64,000 nucleotides of DNA, taken from NCBI RefSeq assembly GCF_004664715.2, contig NC_051063.1, forward strand, positions 144,363,319 to 144,427,318. Direction: 5' to 3'. This document shows, in pieces, positions 12,046-23,403 of the stretch; the stretch's first letter is position 1, and the number at the start of each line of letters is the position of its first letter. Position numbers and translations under genes: made by a program. The stretch is from Peromyscus leucopus (taxonomy: Eukaryota > Chordata > Mammalia > Rodentia > Cricetidae). Below the pieces are notes generated by a model. It made no database searches. It was not told where the DNA came from and saw nothing but the letters and a program-made list of their open reading frames with translations.

Positions 12046-12217
12046 TCATCTGGGCAGCAGGGGCACGCCTTTAATCCCAGCATTCGGGAGGCAGAGCCAG
12101 GCAGATCTCTCTGTGAGGTCAAGGCCAGCCTAGTCTACAGAGAAAGATCCAGAACAGGCACCAAAAACTACACGGAGATATCCTGGCTTGAACCCCGCCC
12201 CCCCCCCCCAAAAAAAA
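12046..12217 (+). mobile_element. B1 SINE with C-run before A tail
   Basis: B1 blocks ggcacgcctttaatccc, cattcgggaggcagagcc and aaggccagcctagtctacag, then a cggagatatcctggcttg end and an unusual run of about a dozen C before the A tail. Flanks ctaagcaatcat and gttaagaaatct are a possible imperfect target duplication. The C run probably expanded after insertion. Confidence 0.9.
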
Positions 12218-14330
12218 TGTTAAGAAATCTGTACGTATGCTAGTGCTTTGAACAGACATTCACATGTTGGACTAAACTGCTCAGAGACTATGCCCCTGTA
12301 TCATCCTGATCTTTAAATGTGCTCTGATTTTCTGAACCAGTCATCTCAAAGTTTGCTTTGAAGAGTAGATTCCCTGTAAATTCAAGTTCCTGACCCAAGA
12401 GGATATTAATAGCTATTGCGAAGAGATCAGTCTCAAACTTCTAGCTATATAAAATCAAGCAGAAAGTAGAGCATTTTCCAGGTAGCAAGGCAAACTAAAC
12501 ATTTTAGATTCACTATGATTGAATGAGGGTGTGGAAGAAACCTTGAGAAGTTTCTGAGCCTAGAAACATCCTCAAAACCTAAATCCAATATCTGTACTTA
12601 TGAAACTGTACAGAAAAATCTAGTGTATTCGTAGAACCATGGGAGACTAAGAACACTGACACCCATCAATGCTAGTTTAAAAGTCCTCAATCTTGAGGAT
12701 TGTTTCTCTCAATAAAAACTTTATCATATGCTTTCTAAGCTTTCCCCGGTAAGAGTGACAGCACCTTGCTTTCACTGGTCACATCGGTCTGCAACTGAGT
12801 TAGTCTTCCTGCAGGCATACTCCTCTATGGGCAGTAAAAAGGAAGAAGTTGAAAAGGAGGCATATCACAGTTGCCACTGAGTAGAACCGCTGCCCAAAGG
12901 GCACACCAACTCCCAAGGGTATTTACACACCTAGCCTAGGAAACATACCGTGTGGCTTCATCCCAAACAGCCCTCCCTCAGTGGTAGTACCTGGTCTGAA
13001 AACCAGCTATCTATGTGTATTATGTGGACAAACCCAAATTCTTTAATGATTTTTCTACTACAGAGGTCAACCCATTCACTTAGAAATCACTTTAACTGTC
13101 TCTCCAAATAAGTCCAAACCCAGCCATGATCTTCTTTTCCTAATGCCTTAAGGAAAAGAAGAACGTGGCCAGAAACAGGAACAGCACATTCTGCAAGGCT
13201 CTGTCTCTCTCACATGCAGTTCCTGCAAACCTTTGATTAGACCTCTAAAAATGACCACACATTCAATAATCTGAAGCAAAAGGCTAATGGTGTTGTTACA
13301 ACTATTATCCCTTTTAAAAATCATTATCTGCTTGTTTTTTATGGCAATATTACCTTCACCTTTCCGTGAACCCACTCCACCAGCTGTTTCTCTCTCTCAT
13401 AGTTTGCGGCACATCACCATAGGAATAGGATAAACGCCACGCTTTATCAATCAAGCCTAAGGGGACTGAAGGCTTCTTACAGCTACAACTGTAAAGGAGT
13501 TTATTGCAAGTTTCTGTTTTGATTTGTAAATTGTCCTTAAGTAAAAACACACCTGAAGCCAAAGTATTCAGAATGTTAAAATGCAAGACGGTGTCTCACA
13601 AAAATCTGAATCATAAAACGTGATAGCAAAAGAGAAAGCAAAGGATGATGGGAGAAAGTCTGCGGACCTGTTTCCTTGGTAAGCTACACCTTCGCATCTC
13701 CAGCCACACACCACCAAATCCCAAGACGCTCGGCTCGACACCACCTCACAACTCCTTGGTGCTTTAGAAAAAAATGTCAACACCATTCAAAAGTGGATAA
13801 AATAAAACCGTTACTGAATCACAATGCAATGAAATTAAAAGTTTACAATAAACGATCTCAAAACAGCTGCATACATCAGGCACTTAAAAATGCACTCCTA
13901 CGCAGTGAGAGATTGTGAAACAGTTATATCTGAATGATAACAATTATTAAAGTGTCTAGGTTATAACCGAACTGGTACTTCCTAAAACTTTTGAAAGATT
14001 AAAAATAAATGAACCAAATGTTCAACCAAAGCAGACATATAAAAGTAAGAAAATAAATTCAAATAAGGATGTGGGGAAGAATAAGAATGAATTTTATTTT
14101 AGTGAAAAACTAGTGAACAACAAAACAAAAATCTGGATCCTTGAGAAGATGGGAGTTAAATATCAATCTCTAGAAAAACAGAGGAAGAAAAAAACCTAGG
14201 TGAGCCACAGCCAGCATAATTCAGAATGAAAAAGGAATGTGATCCTAAAGAAGTCACATATGATTATGCTAGATGCAATATCATCCCAATTTGTTTGAAA
14301 AGGAATGAAATGTAAATTTTTATTTATCAT

Positions 14331-14331
<1 letters not shown>
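12218..14331. other. Unique AT-rich non-coding DNA
   Basis: No repeat family was recognised over 2.1 kb and no credible coding frame. AT content rises from about 13.8 kb onward. Possible unrecognised old L1 or MER fragments cannot be excluded by eye. Confidence 0.55.

Positions 14332-14371
<40 letters not shown>
14332..14371. repeat. (TG)20 microsatellite
   Basis: Uninterrupted TG tract near the 3' (tail) side of the antisense B4 that follows; such tracts often grow from B4 tails. Confidence 0.97.
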
Positions 14372-14373
<2 letters not shown>

Positions 14374-14395
14374 ATATTTATATGAATGGAAATGC

Positions 14396-14690
14396 ATGGA
14401 CGTGTGTGGTGCCCGTAGAAGCCAGAGGACATTAGCTATTCCCCAGACGTCGCTCACCTAGACTTTTGAGACAGTCTGTCAATACCTGGGTGCTCACTAC
14501 ACACACTTGACTGGCTGGTGTGCAAGCCCAAGGATGCACCTTGTCTCTGCCTCCCCTGAGCTTGGATTTCAAGTATGTGGCACCACCATGCCCAGGTTTT
14601 CTACATGGGTTCTGGAGATTGAATTCAGATCATGCCATGCTTGCCCAAGGAGCATTTTACTGACTGAGTGACCGTCCTAGCCCTGAGATG
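14396..14690 (-). mobile_element. B4 SINE (ID-B1 composite)
   Basis: On the minus strand the tRNA/ID-like head (gggctaggacggtcactcag) begins at about 14683, followed by the B1-like middle seen on plus as gtgtgcaagcccaagg, tgcctcccctgagctt and ggcaccaccatgcccagg. It ends next to the TG tract. Roughly the full B4 length of about 280 bp. Confidence 0.82.
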
Positions 14691-14813
14691 TAAGTTTCTG
14701 AAAGAGCATTTTAATCACCAAACATCTCAAAACAAGTCAGGAATAGGTAGACAGTCACTAAAAAATATAAATATAATCAGCTCTCAAAGTGACAAGCATT
14801 CACCAATCAAAGG

Positions 14814-14821
14814 TGCGCGCG

Positions 14822-14852
<31 letters not shown>

Positions 14853-14853
14853 A
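14814..14853. repeat. (GC)n(AC)n compound dinucleotide tract
   Basis: About eight GC steps run straight into about fourteen AC steps, an uninterrupted alternating purine-pyrimidine run of about 40 bp. Tracts of this kind are classic Z-DNA formers. Confidence 0.96.
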
Positions 14854-15540
14854 AACACTCACAGAGGCCTTGTCACTCCAGGAGAGAGCAACAACTGCCC
14901 CCATTTGCACTGTTGTGCATTACCACACCAGACATCCTAGCCCATGCCATATGTAGAGAAAGAAAGGTGTTTAATGTACAGCTCCCAGAAGAGGATAATG
15001 AGTAACTTACATCAGATATTTGCAAAATGAGGCCTATAAATAAAATGGGACCAAATCCCCAAACACCCACTAATTTGTATATTGTCTATTTCCTTCAATA
15101 TCTGTGACAGAGGCTTTATAGACTCAAGTTTACTGTTTGTCTTCTCAAAAAAAAAGTTTGTGCATTTTTGTTCTACATAATGTCTAACAGAACTCACAAA
15201 CAAGTAAAATATTCAGTACAATTTCCAAGCTTGAGATCAATGGACAGAAAATCAATGCTAGTTTTATCTTAGCATAGACTATTAGAAAGCTATATTATGA
15301 AATAGCTACTATTGAAGCCAATAGCAAGTATGCAAACAGTCTTTAAGGCACAACCAAAAATATTACATACCTTTACATGAAACTGTAATATAATTAATTG
15401 AAGGACATGAAATTTAAAAAAAATGAACAAATTGGATATACCATTTATCCAATGTGAAGTTACAATACCATGTAAAAATAGCAATAACAAAGGCCACACT
15501 TACTTGTGCTAGACTGACTTATTCTACAACAGAGGTAGAT

Positions 15541-15560
15541 GATGGATAGATAGATAGATA

Positions 15561-15606
<46 letters not shown>
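15541..15606. repeat. (GATA)n microsatellite
   Basis: About 14 gata/taga units with one two-base slip near 15560. Confidence 0.97.
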
Positions 15607-16470
15607 GAAAGCAATTTAAAAAGGGTAGTCTGGGTAAATGTTGCAGTATATTAAAAGGGTGCAGTGATTAAGACAATGTGGGCTTAGACTATCACAAAGA
15701 ACTTGACAAAGGAAAGAGAATAGCGTACTCTCAGGCATACATACATGTACCATCTTCTATAAATATGATAAATATGACAGTAAAAATCAGTAAGAAAAAA
15801 CAAACTTTCAGGGGCAGTGACTTTAGGGTAAATATTTTCATTTACAGTGATAGTATGTGTTATAACAAAATAGTGATAATTTATGTTTATCTGATGAGCT
15901 GGTTATCATGACTTAGCAAATACACCTATTCTTTTTGCCTGCATTGTGAGAAAGAATCTGGGCCTATTGAGTACTTTTCCTGTCACATGGCACAATGCTC
16001 TCAGCTTTCTCAATAAGCACACAAGCAGACTTTGCAAGAAGAGGGCAGTGTGCTTCGAGTTCCAGGGGGCCTTGGGTGGGAGGCTATGGCTCACCTTCTC
16101 CGGATCAGTGTTCCCACAGCTTCCTGATGCTCCGTCTCTTGAGTTGTCTGGAAACAACTGCTTTTAGGCAAAGGAAATCAGTAATCAAACATTAACTCAC
16201 ACTTACACGTTATAATATAGCAATGAAAATGTGATTAGACTGTCTGTAGGTGCGTCTACATGAATGACATAGTGTTTTAAAATAACATTGAAGAAATAAG
16301 ATATACAGATTATTTTATATATACTTCATGCAAATACATAGTTATAAGTATGATATGTGCACTTAAAGGACAGATAAAAATGTTTAAGTGTGTCTCATTC
16401 ATAACAACTAGAAGAAAATCCTCAGGCCTTACCTAAATTCCTGTACTCTCCACCAATGTGTGTAAAATTT

Positions 16471-16563
16471 GTGTGTGTACACGTCTACGTGCATGTACAT
16501 ATATGTGTGTCCATGTGTCTATGTGTTGTGTGTGTGTTTTCATGTGTGTCTGTATGTATGTGT
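16471..16563. repeat. TG-rich imperfect repeat
   Basis: Interrupted TG with acgt, cat and ctat insertions; a degenerate microsatellite. Confidence 0.8.
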
Positions 16564-16753
16564 AGTGCTGACAGCTTATCACATATGTCTACCATAATGT
16601 CAAAACATTGCACATGTCCATAGACACAATGATCCCTCATACTGCCCTTTAGAATGACACTAATTATATCCATCTCTCTCTTACATATCTCTTTCCATTT
16701 TCAACTTATACAATACTCAACTCCTCTGCATTTATAAAAATTTGCTATCTTCA

Positions 16754-16949
16754 AAAATGTTATATAAATGGCCGAGCAGTGGTGGCACATGCTTTTAATC
16801 CCAGTACTTGGGAAGCAGAGGCAGGTGGATCTCTGTGAATTTGAGGCCAACCTGGTCTAAAAAGTGAGTTCCAGGGCAGCCAAGTCTACACAGATAAAAC
16901 CCTGTCTTGAAAAACCAAATGAATAAATAAATAAAATGTTATGTAAATG
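16754..16949 (+). mobile_element. B1 SINE with 17-bp target duplication
   Basis: B1 body at 16771-16932 (ccgagcagtggtggcac, ttttaatcccagtac, gccaacctggtctaa, aaaccctgtcttg) with an (AAAT)n tail. Target duplication at 16754-16770 and 16933-16949, with one mismatch in 17. It sits in the ancient antisense L1, whose sequence continues on the right. Confidence 0.95.
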
Positions 16950-17266
16950 GAGCCATGTAATATGTAAACTTTGTGGTAGGCTTTTTGTTGTTACTTAAAA
17001 TAATATCCCAATGATTCATCCAAGTTGTTATTAACATCAGTCATTTTGTTTTTAATATGTAATGGTACTCCAAGTTACACAAGTACCAGGTTGTTAACTA
17101 TTCACCTGCTTAAGGGCATTTCTAACTGTCCCCACATTTGTACTACTTACTATGATACAGCAACTGCTAAACAACATTCACACACAAGCTTTCATGTAGA
17201 AATAAGTTGAACTTCTCTGGAATAAATATCCTTTATATGGTAATGCAAGATTTAATTTTTAAAAGC

Positions 17267-17579
17267 TGTTGTGGTTTGGATCTAAACATTCACCAAAGGA
17301 CTGTATGCTCAGGGCTTGGCTTCTGGTCTCTGCTGCTGTTAGGAAATGTTGAAGAACTTAGGCCCCAGTGGGAAGAAGTTGTGTCTTGGAGAGAGACTAG
17401 GACTCCTGCCATGCACTCCCAACTGTGACAAGCTTTGATACCACAGGCTCCAAAGACACAGAGCCAGCAGTTTGTGGACGGCAACTTCTCAGACCATGAA
17501 ACAATAAGAAATCTGTCTTTGTAAGCTGGTTATCTTGGGAATCCAGCCACAATGGTGAAAATTAGCTTGCTAGCTGACA
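17267..17579 (+). mobile_element. MaLR-type LTR (ERVL-MaLR)
   Basis: Begins tgttgtggtttggatct, as MaLR LTRs commonly do, with agaacttaggccccagtg and a decayed 3' end. The antisense L1 is broken off on its left and resumes on its right, which fixes the approximate ends. No 5-bp duplication could be confirmed. Confidence 0.6.
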
Positions 17580-18150
17580 TACTGTTTCCCAGAATTCATC
17601 TGCCCCTTTCCCTTCCAGCAGCAATGCAGGTAGCATTCCTGACCCCTCTTCCTTATAGGCACTTGTTAATGACCTTAGGTCTGTAGTACTAGCTCATGGT
17701 GCTTGCTGAACTACTTTTCGTATGTGTAATGCCATCTCTCCGCTTCCTGCCAACACTCTTCTTCTCTTTGTTTATTTATTTATTTTGTTAGTTATTTGTT
17801 CACTTCATAACTGGACTTCTTCTGAGTTTAGGAACTCTTCATACATGAATACTCTAGGCTCTGATCCTTTCATAGGTGAAAAGAACCACACACTTTTATC
17901 CCAATCTATTCCATCTTTCTTAAGAGTATTCACAGTGCAATTGTTTTCCATTTTGGTGAAGTTCTATTGATCCACTTTTTTTTTCTCTTTCATGGGTCAT
18001 AATTTTGATATCAAACCTAAGATTTTTTTTAATCTAGTCTCAGATTTTGAATTCTTCATACTACTTTTTCTGAACATCCCATAATTTTACATTTCATGTG
18101 AGTGTATATAATTCACTTTCAGTTAGCTTTTTAATAAAATATAAAATTTA

Positions 18151-18337
18151 GTGGCCAGAAATATGGCTTAGCAGACCAAAGTGCTTCCTGCCAGGTCTGA
18201 TGACCTCAGTTTCATCCCTGGGACTCACATGGTAGAAGGAAGGAATTGATTCCTGAAAGCTGTTCTCTGATTCCCACAAGAACACTGTGCCATGTGTACA
18301 CACAAACACTCCATGAAAATAAATATAATTTTTTAAA
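18151..18337 (+). mobile_element. B2/B3-family tRNA-derived SINE
   Basis: tRNA-like head (gaaatatggcttagcaga, aaagtgcttcctgcc, gtttcatccctgg), then gggactcacatggtagaagg, ctctgattcccacaagaa, and a tail of aaaataaatataat. It splits the ancient L1. Confidence 0.8.
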
Positions 18338-18552
18338 ATATTTAAGCCAAGATTTTTTGGACACCTGTGCATGTTCAATTGTTCCAGTACATTTTGTTTC
18401 AAGTTCTACACTTACTTCACTGAATTATTTATTTTTGCCAAAAAAGAAACTGACTGTATTGGTGTGGGTCTACTTCTAGATTCTCTAATATGTCCTAAGT
18501 ATCCATCCATCTGCATAAAATATTTATGATAGTATTATCTCTAGCTTACCAG

Positions 18553-19192
18553 GAAAGGCTTGCCCTGTGGAGTCTAATAAAGGGACTTCAACTGTGTACA
18601 TAATATTCTGTTTATTTTTCAAATAAAACCATGTATCTCAGAGGAAAAAACATCACCAGTAGTTAGACCAATGCTGAGTACACCTTGGCTCTGCCATTGT
18701 TTTCTGCACTTGTTGAATGTTTCAGATGCACAGCAAAATTTAAAGGGATGAAAAGTAGTAAAACTAAAGAGAAGGTTATTTAGCAGGTATTGTCAGAGAG
18801 GCTGTTCTGAACTGGCACCATTATTGAAAGAAAGAAGACAAAAATCTCAAAATATGATATACATGTCCCCTTTTAGGTCTGTTGATTTCTGTGTTTGCTG
18901 AAGCTTAATTATTAAGTGCATTTAGGATTTTTATGTTCTTCCTAGGAAGTGACTCTTGTAGTCCAGAATCGCCTCATTGTCTACAGAAAATCACTGCTTT
19001 GTGTCTTTATCATAAGCCAATAAAGGCACCGTAGACTTCCTATTCTCCCTGGTCGTGTGGCACTGCTGCTTCTGTCTATGTACTTGGAGGTGTCTGTTTT
19101 ACATTTAAAGCATTCTTATTACAGAAAATGTTACTGCTTCTCATTACTTTAATGAAATATGAAAAATGTCTTCCAATTTGAGTTTTTAGATC
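18553..19192. other. Unique non-coding DNA
   Basis: No repeat was recognised. AT-rich, with no coding frame of note. Confidence 0.55.
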
Positions 19193-19232
<40 letters not shown>

Positions 19233-19270
19233 GATGGATGGATAGATAGATGATGGATGGATAGATAGAT

Positions 19271-19304
<34 letters not shown>

Positions 19305-19331
19305 CAGAGAGACAGAGAGACAGATAGATGT
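19193..19331. repeat. GATA/GATG compound microsatellite
   Basis: Blocks of GATA separated by gatggatg units (around 19231-19262), then GACAGA units at the right end. The block structure suggests repeated slippage and internal duplication. Confidence 0.96.
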
Positions 19332-19349
19332 TATTGTTGCTTGTTAGTC

Positions 19350-19497
19350 TTTGATTTTAGTTTTCAAGATAGAGTTTCTTTGCATATCTCTGGTTGTGGA
19401 ACTCACTCTGTAGACCAGGCTTGCCACAAACTCTGAGATCCTCCTGCCTTTGTCTCCCCAAGTGAGGATTAAAGGCCAGCATCACCATGTCAGGTTT
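19350..19497 (-). mobile_element. B1 SINE, antisense, old
   Basis: Reverse-complement B1 landmarks: gatagagtttctttgc, gtggaactcactctgtagac, caggcttgccacaaactctg, gatcctcctgcctttgtct and attaaaggccagcatcacc. Confidence 0.85.
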
Positions 19498-20078
19498 ACG
19501 TCATATATTTAACACGACCCTCAACATTTTAAAAATAAATGTTTCATTTTACTATCTTTTTCTTTCTCCCCCCTGTGTTTTAAGACAGTGTTCCCAGTCT
19601 TTTAGTCACCATTGCTTTGGATGAAAAGTCGTTTTTCAAGTTAATCTTTATTCTGTTCACAATATCATAGTCTCTGGATGCTAGACATATCTTATGTTTG
19701 ATTATAAGGGAGTTACCTTATGGATCTGTGATGAGTTGCTTCAGTTAAGTAGGTTTATAAGTTTTTTTTTGTTTGTTTGTTTGTTTTTACCAAATTGGGG
19801 TAGAATTGGATCATTATTTCTTCTAATTTTTCTACCTTTTCTCTCATTTTCCTTCTCAGATTCCAAGGAGATGTCAGAACTCTGCACAGTTGCCTGTAAA
19901 TCTCTGTAGATATTCTCTTGTCCCCTCTAAACTTTTCCTCCTTTGTTCTTTACGCTGAGCAACACTTGCTGACTTGTTTACAAGTCCACCAGCTGTCTCC
20001 TCTTGCCTTCTTCAAAATGCTTCTATTAACCCATTCAGTCAGTTTTGTAGACAGTGTATTTTCAATTCTAAACCTTCT
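19498..20078. other. Unrecognised AT-rich DNA
   Basis: T-rich with runs such as gtttgtttgtttg near 19770. May be an old antisense L1, but I cannot identify landmarks. Confidence 0.5.
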
Positions 20079-20449
20079 GTGTTGGCTAGTTTTATGTCAA
20101 CTTGACAAAATGCCTCCCATAAGACTGGCCTATAAACGAATGTGTTAGGTATGTTATTGACTGTTGTTGGATGTGGGAGGACCCAGCTCACTGTGCGTGG
20201 TGTCAACACTGGGCAAGAGGTGTTGAGTTGTATAAGAAATCAGGCTGAGCAAGTTGTGAGGAACAACCCAATAAGAAGCATCCCTCTATGGCCTGTGCTT
20301 CAGTTCCTGCCTCCAGGTCCTGCCTTGAGTTTCTGCCTTGGCGTTCCCTAATGATGGACTATAACCTATAAACCAAACAAACCCTTTCTCCCATAGGTTG
20401 CTTTTGGTCATTGTGTTTCATCACAGCAATAGGAACTCAGACTAAGATA
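20079..20449 (+). mobile_element. Rodent interspersed repeat (RMER1-like), near complete
   Basis: Starts tgttggctagttttatgtc and ends with tcatcacagcaataggaac followed by tcagactaaga. Internal landmarks: aaaatgcctcccataaga, gtgggaggacccagctcac and atcaggctgagcaagttg. I recognise the family as a common rodent repeat, but the library name is from memory. Related copies lie at 49217-49390 and, antisense, at 55297-55764. Confidence 0.7.
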
Positions 20450-21040
20450 GGTTCTGTGGTTTATGCTATCTGCTGTTTTGCTTGTATTACTATCTTTTCA
20501 TTGACTATGAATAGTTATATATAACTATTCATTATATGCACATAATTGTAATACATGCCTTAAAATATCTATTAGTTTAAGGTATTTCACTGCTAATAGT
20601 GATAATGTGCATTATCTCCAGATCAATAGCCATCAATTATCTTTTACTTGAATAGAACTCATATTTACTTGCATCTAGAAATACTATTAAGTAATTTTGT
20701 GAAATATCCAAGTATGAATGATGTAATCTAAAGAATATGGGTTATAATGCTTATTTTCACAGCACCATCACTTTTATTTTTGTTTCTCCATTTGGTCCTT
20801 ACTCCTTTATTACTAAATGAAGATGGTGTAGTAGGGAGCCTGACACAGGTGTCCGTGTTTGGGAGCAACCTGGGCAACAAAGGAAGACAGTCTCTAAGCA
20901 AACAAACACGTCATAGTCAAAGCTTTACATTTGATAAAGCAAACAACCAACTTAAAAATTATCCTTCCAAAAACAAAAGTAGGATGCCAAAGGAAAAAAG
21001 TAATAATAATAGTTAGTTGATAAAGGTATCAAAAAGCCAT
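20450..21040. other. Unique AT-rich DNA with a 26-bp perfect palindrome
   Basis: Holds the palindrome at 20507-20532. The rest shows no recognised repeat until the L1 begins at about 21041. Confidence 0.6.
20507..20532. repeat. 26-bp perfect palindrome
   Basis: The stretch reads atgaatagttata and then its exact reverse complement, with no spacer. Confidence 0.97.
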
Positions 21041-21786
21041 TTTTTTAAATGGCCATCCTACCAAAAAGCAATCTACAGATTCAATGTAATCTCCATCAGT
21101 GAAGACTTCTAACACAATTCTTCATAGAAATTGAAAGGACAATTTTCAGCTTCATGTGGAAACACAAAAATCCCAGGATACTTAAAACAATCCTGACTAA
21201 TAAAAAAATAATAGAGATATCAACACCCCAGATTTCAAATTGTACTACAGAGTTATAGTAATAAAAACAGCATGGTATTGGCACAAAAACAGACATGTTG
21301 ATCAGTGGAATCAAACTGAACACCCAGATATAAGTTCGCACACCTATGGATACCTTATTTTTGATAAAGAAACCAGAAATACACACTGGGAAAAAAGCCA
21401 TGTGGGAATCCCCTTCAGTCACAGATCAGTGTCTTGCTCAGCCACCATCAGAGAAGCTTCCTTTTTAGTAGCTAGGAACAAATACAGAGGCCCACAACTG
21501 GAGAGTGTGCAGAGAATGAGAGAACATGGAATACTCTGTCCTTAATGGGATGTCTCTATCACATCTCTCCCCTCAGGGCTCAGGTAACAGCAGAAGAGGA
21601 GGCAGAAAGATTGTAAGGGCCAGTGGGGATAGAAGACATCAAAGAATCAAGGCCTTCTAGATGCCCAAGACTGATGCACATATGAGCTCAGAGAAACTGT
21701 GGACATGCATGGGACCTGCTCAGGTCTCAGCCTGGTGGAGTCTCAGCATTGAAAAGGGGGAAATAAATCCAAGCCTTTGTTCATAA

Positions 21787-22200
21787 CCCAGTTGTTGCTG
21801 GGGTTATCTCCTGGTCCTGCCTGGCCCATGGTCAAGACAAATCTCTCTCACCTGCCAGTTCCACAACTGCTCGGACCCAAATAAACATACAGATGCTTAT
21901 GTTATTTATAAACTGTATGGCCATGTGGCTCAGGATTCTTGCTATCTAGTTCTTATATCTTAAATTAACCCATTTCTATAAATCTATACCTTGCCATGTG
22001 GCTTGTGGATTACCAGTACTTTACATCCTGCTCCTCATGGCAGTGGCTGGCAGTATCTCCTGACTCAGCCTTCCACTTCCCAGAATTCTCCTCTCTCCTT
22101 ATCCCACCTACACTACACTTCCTGCCTGGCTACTGGCGAATCAGCATTTTATTTATCAATCAATCAGAGCAACACATTCACAGCATCCCCAGGACCCAGT
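21787..22200 (-). mobile_element. Solo ERVK-type LTR with 6-bp target duplication, inside L1
   Basis: LTR body 21793-22194, starting tgttgctggggttat on the plus strand. Landmarks shared with the other two LTRs: ggctactggcgaatcagc and agagcaacacattcacagc. The 6-bp repeat cccagt lies at 21787-21792 and 22195-22200. Removing the LTR and one copy joins the two L1 3'UTR halves (cataacccagt to agctatctccaattgat), which confirms the ends. No internal proviral sequence remains, as after LTR-LTR recombination. Confidence 0.85.
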
Positions 22201-22426
22201 AGCTATCTCCAATTGATAACCACTAGCAAAGGAAAAATTAATTTTCCCCAATGAAGTCTCACTGTGCATACCCAGCAGTAGACAGCCAACACAAAATGAA
22301 CTCATGGCAGTTTTGAAGTTTTGTTGTTGTTGTTGTCGTCACACAATGCTTTGTTTTGCATTTAAGTTTTTTTATCCTTACATACCTTTTGCTTATATAT
22401 TTAAGCTGTCAATTTTAGTTTTTTAT

Positions 22427-22427
<1 letters not shown>

Positions 22428-22472
<45 letters not shown>
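22428..22472. repeat. (GT)22 microsatellite
   Basis: Uninterrupted tract inside the L1 3'UTR. TG tracts at the same relative place occur in the L1 at 30651-31013. Confidence 0.97.
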
Positions 22473-22475
<3 letters not shown>

Positions 22476-22740
22476 ATATGTGTCTCAGCCTATGTGTTTC
22501 TTGTGCTTTTTCTTTGGATCTTGTTTTTCTGTCTGTTTTCTTTGTTCTATTCTAGTTTGTTCACTTTCATTCTTTAATATTATTATTAATCTATATTATT
22601 TTCTTAGATGCTTGTTTGTATTCTAATGGGAGAAAGAAAGGGGATGGATTTGGGTAGGTGGTGTCTGGGAGAAGTTGGGGGAGGGGAAACCATAATCAGA
22701 GTATATTATATGAAAAGATATATTTTCAATGAAAAATTAA

Positions 22741-23177
22741 AAGCCAAATCGTGCACCAGAAGATAAGAAACATCATAAACCATCTACAGGACAGAGAGCA
22801 GGTACAACTAGACTAACGTTGAAAGCAAACTGAGCGGAACCAGACAAGCAAGACTGCAATTGAAGGAATGAGTAATCATTTTCTCAGGAAATCCTCTGAA
22901 GTCACCGAGTACAGAGTCAGCAGATTCAGGAAGCAGGGCAGGGTCACACTGTACTTCACACCAGTGCCAGCACCTGCAAAGGGACAGTACAGTCCCCAAC
23001 AGCTTCAGGCCACCTCAGGGAGTGTGAGTTAATGCCGCTTAAGAGACAGAGGCCCATGATCTTCCACTCCATCTCCCACTAAGCCTCTAAAGACAGCCTT
23101 TCCCCTGACAATATGGGAGGGGTGGATGCAGCACCTGAGTAGCTTTTCATCTGCCTCTAGTGCTGAATGCTCCAGAG
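22741..23177. other. Unique non-coding DNA
   Basis: No repeat was recognised between the L1 and the URR1. Confidence 0.55.
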
Positions 23178-23399
23178 CAGTGGTTCTCAACCTTCCTAAT
23201 GCTGTGACCCTTTAATACAGTTCCTCATGTTGTGGTGACCCCCAACCATAAAATTATATTCATTGCTACTTCATAACTGTAAATTACTGTTATGAATGAT
23301 AATGTAAATATCTGACTTGCAGACTATCTGACAGGAGACCCCTGTAAAAGGGTTGTTTGACCCACAAAGGGGTCAAGACCCACAGGTTCAGAATTGCTG
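23178..23399 (+). mobile_element. URR1-type hAT DNA transposon
   Basis: Starts cagtggttctcaaccttcc and ends in its imperfect inverted repeat ggttcagaattgctg. Internal order is as in the copy at 5647-5851 but on the opposite strand: taatgctgtgacccttta, tgttgtggtgaccccc, ataatgtaaatatctgac. The left flank ctccagag fits the nTCTAGAn-like hAT preference. The matching right flank is displaced by the L1 inserted at this edge (ctctagac at 25512-25519). Confidence 0.92.
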
Positions 23400-23403
23400 C
23401 TCT

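Larger units (their letters stand above)
14691..16699. other. Unique AT-rich non-coding DNA with simple repeats
   Basis: Apart from the listed CA, GATA and TG tracts no repeat was recognised. The frames near 15946-16195 on both strands overlap each other and resemble nothing known. Confidence 0.55.
16700..18552 (-). mobile_element. Ancient LINE-1 ORF2 3' part, antisense, three times interrupted
   Basis: The plus strand reads as the reverse complement of an L1 ORF2 3' region. Blocks include ggagccatgtaatatgta, tattcacctgcttaaggg, tgatacagcaactgc and ggaataaatatcc. After a MaLR LTR it resumes with tactgtttcccag and ccagcagcaatgcagg. After a B3 it resumes with gttccagtacattttg and gtgtgggtctacttctag. 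Divergence is high and no frame survives. It is the oldest layer here: B1, LTR and B3 all landed inside it. Confidence 0.75.
21041..22740 (+). mobile_element. 5'-truncated rodent LINE-1 (ORF2 end and 3'UTR), split by an LTR
   Basis: Begins in the last part of ORF2 (aaatggccatcctaccaaaa, acagcatggtattggcac) and runs into an Lx-like 3'UTR with acccagcagtagacagcc and gaactcatggcag. A TG microsatellite and the 3' end at about 22740 follow. A solo LTR at 21793-22194 interrupts the 3'UTR. The short match aaaagcca at both ends (21032-21039, 22739-22746) may be the target duplication. No open frame longer than about 100 codons survives. Confidence 0.85.

Noticed and set aside
17267..17579. 5-bp target duplication of the MaLR LTR
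   Set aside because: The left flank aaagc has no convincing partner at the right border, so none is claimed.
21991..22254. 87-codon frame as a small gene
   Set aside because: It lies inside the antisense solo LTR and crosses its border into L1.
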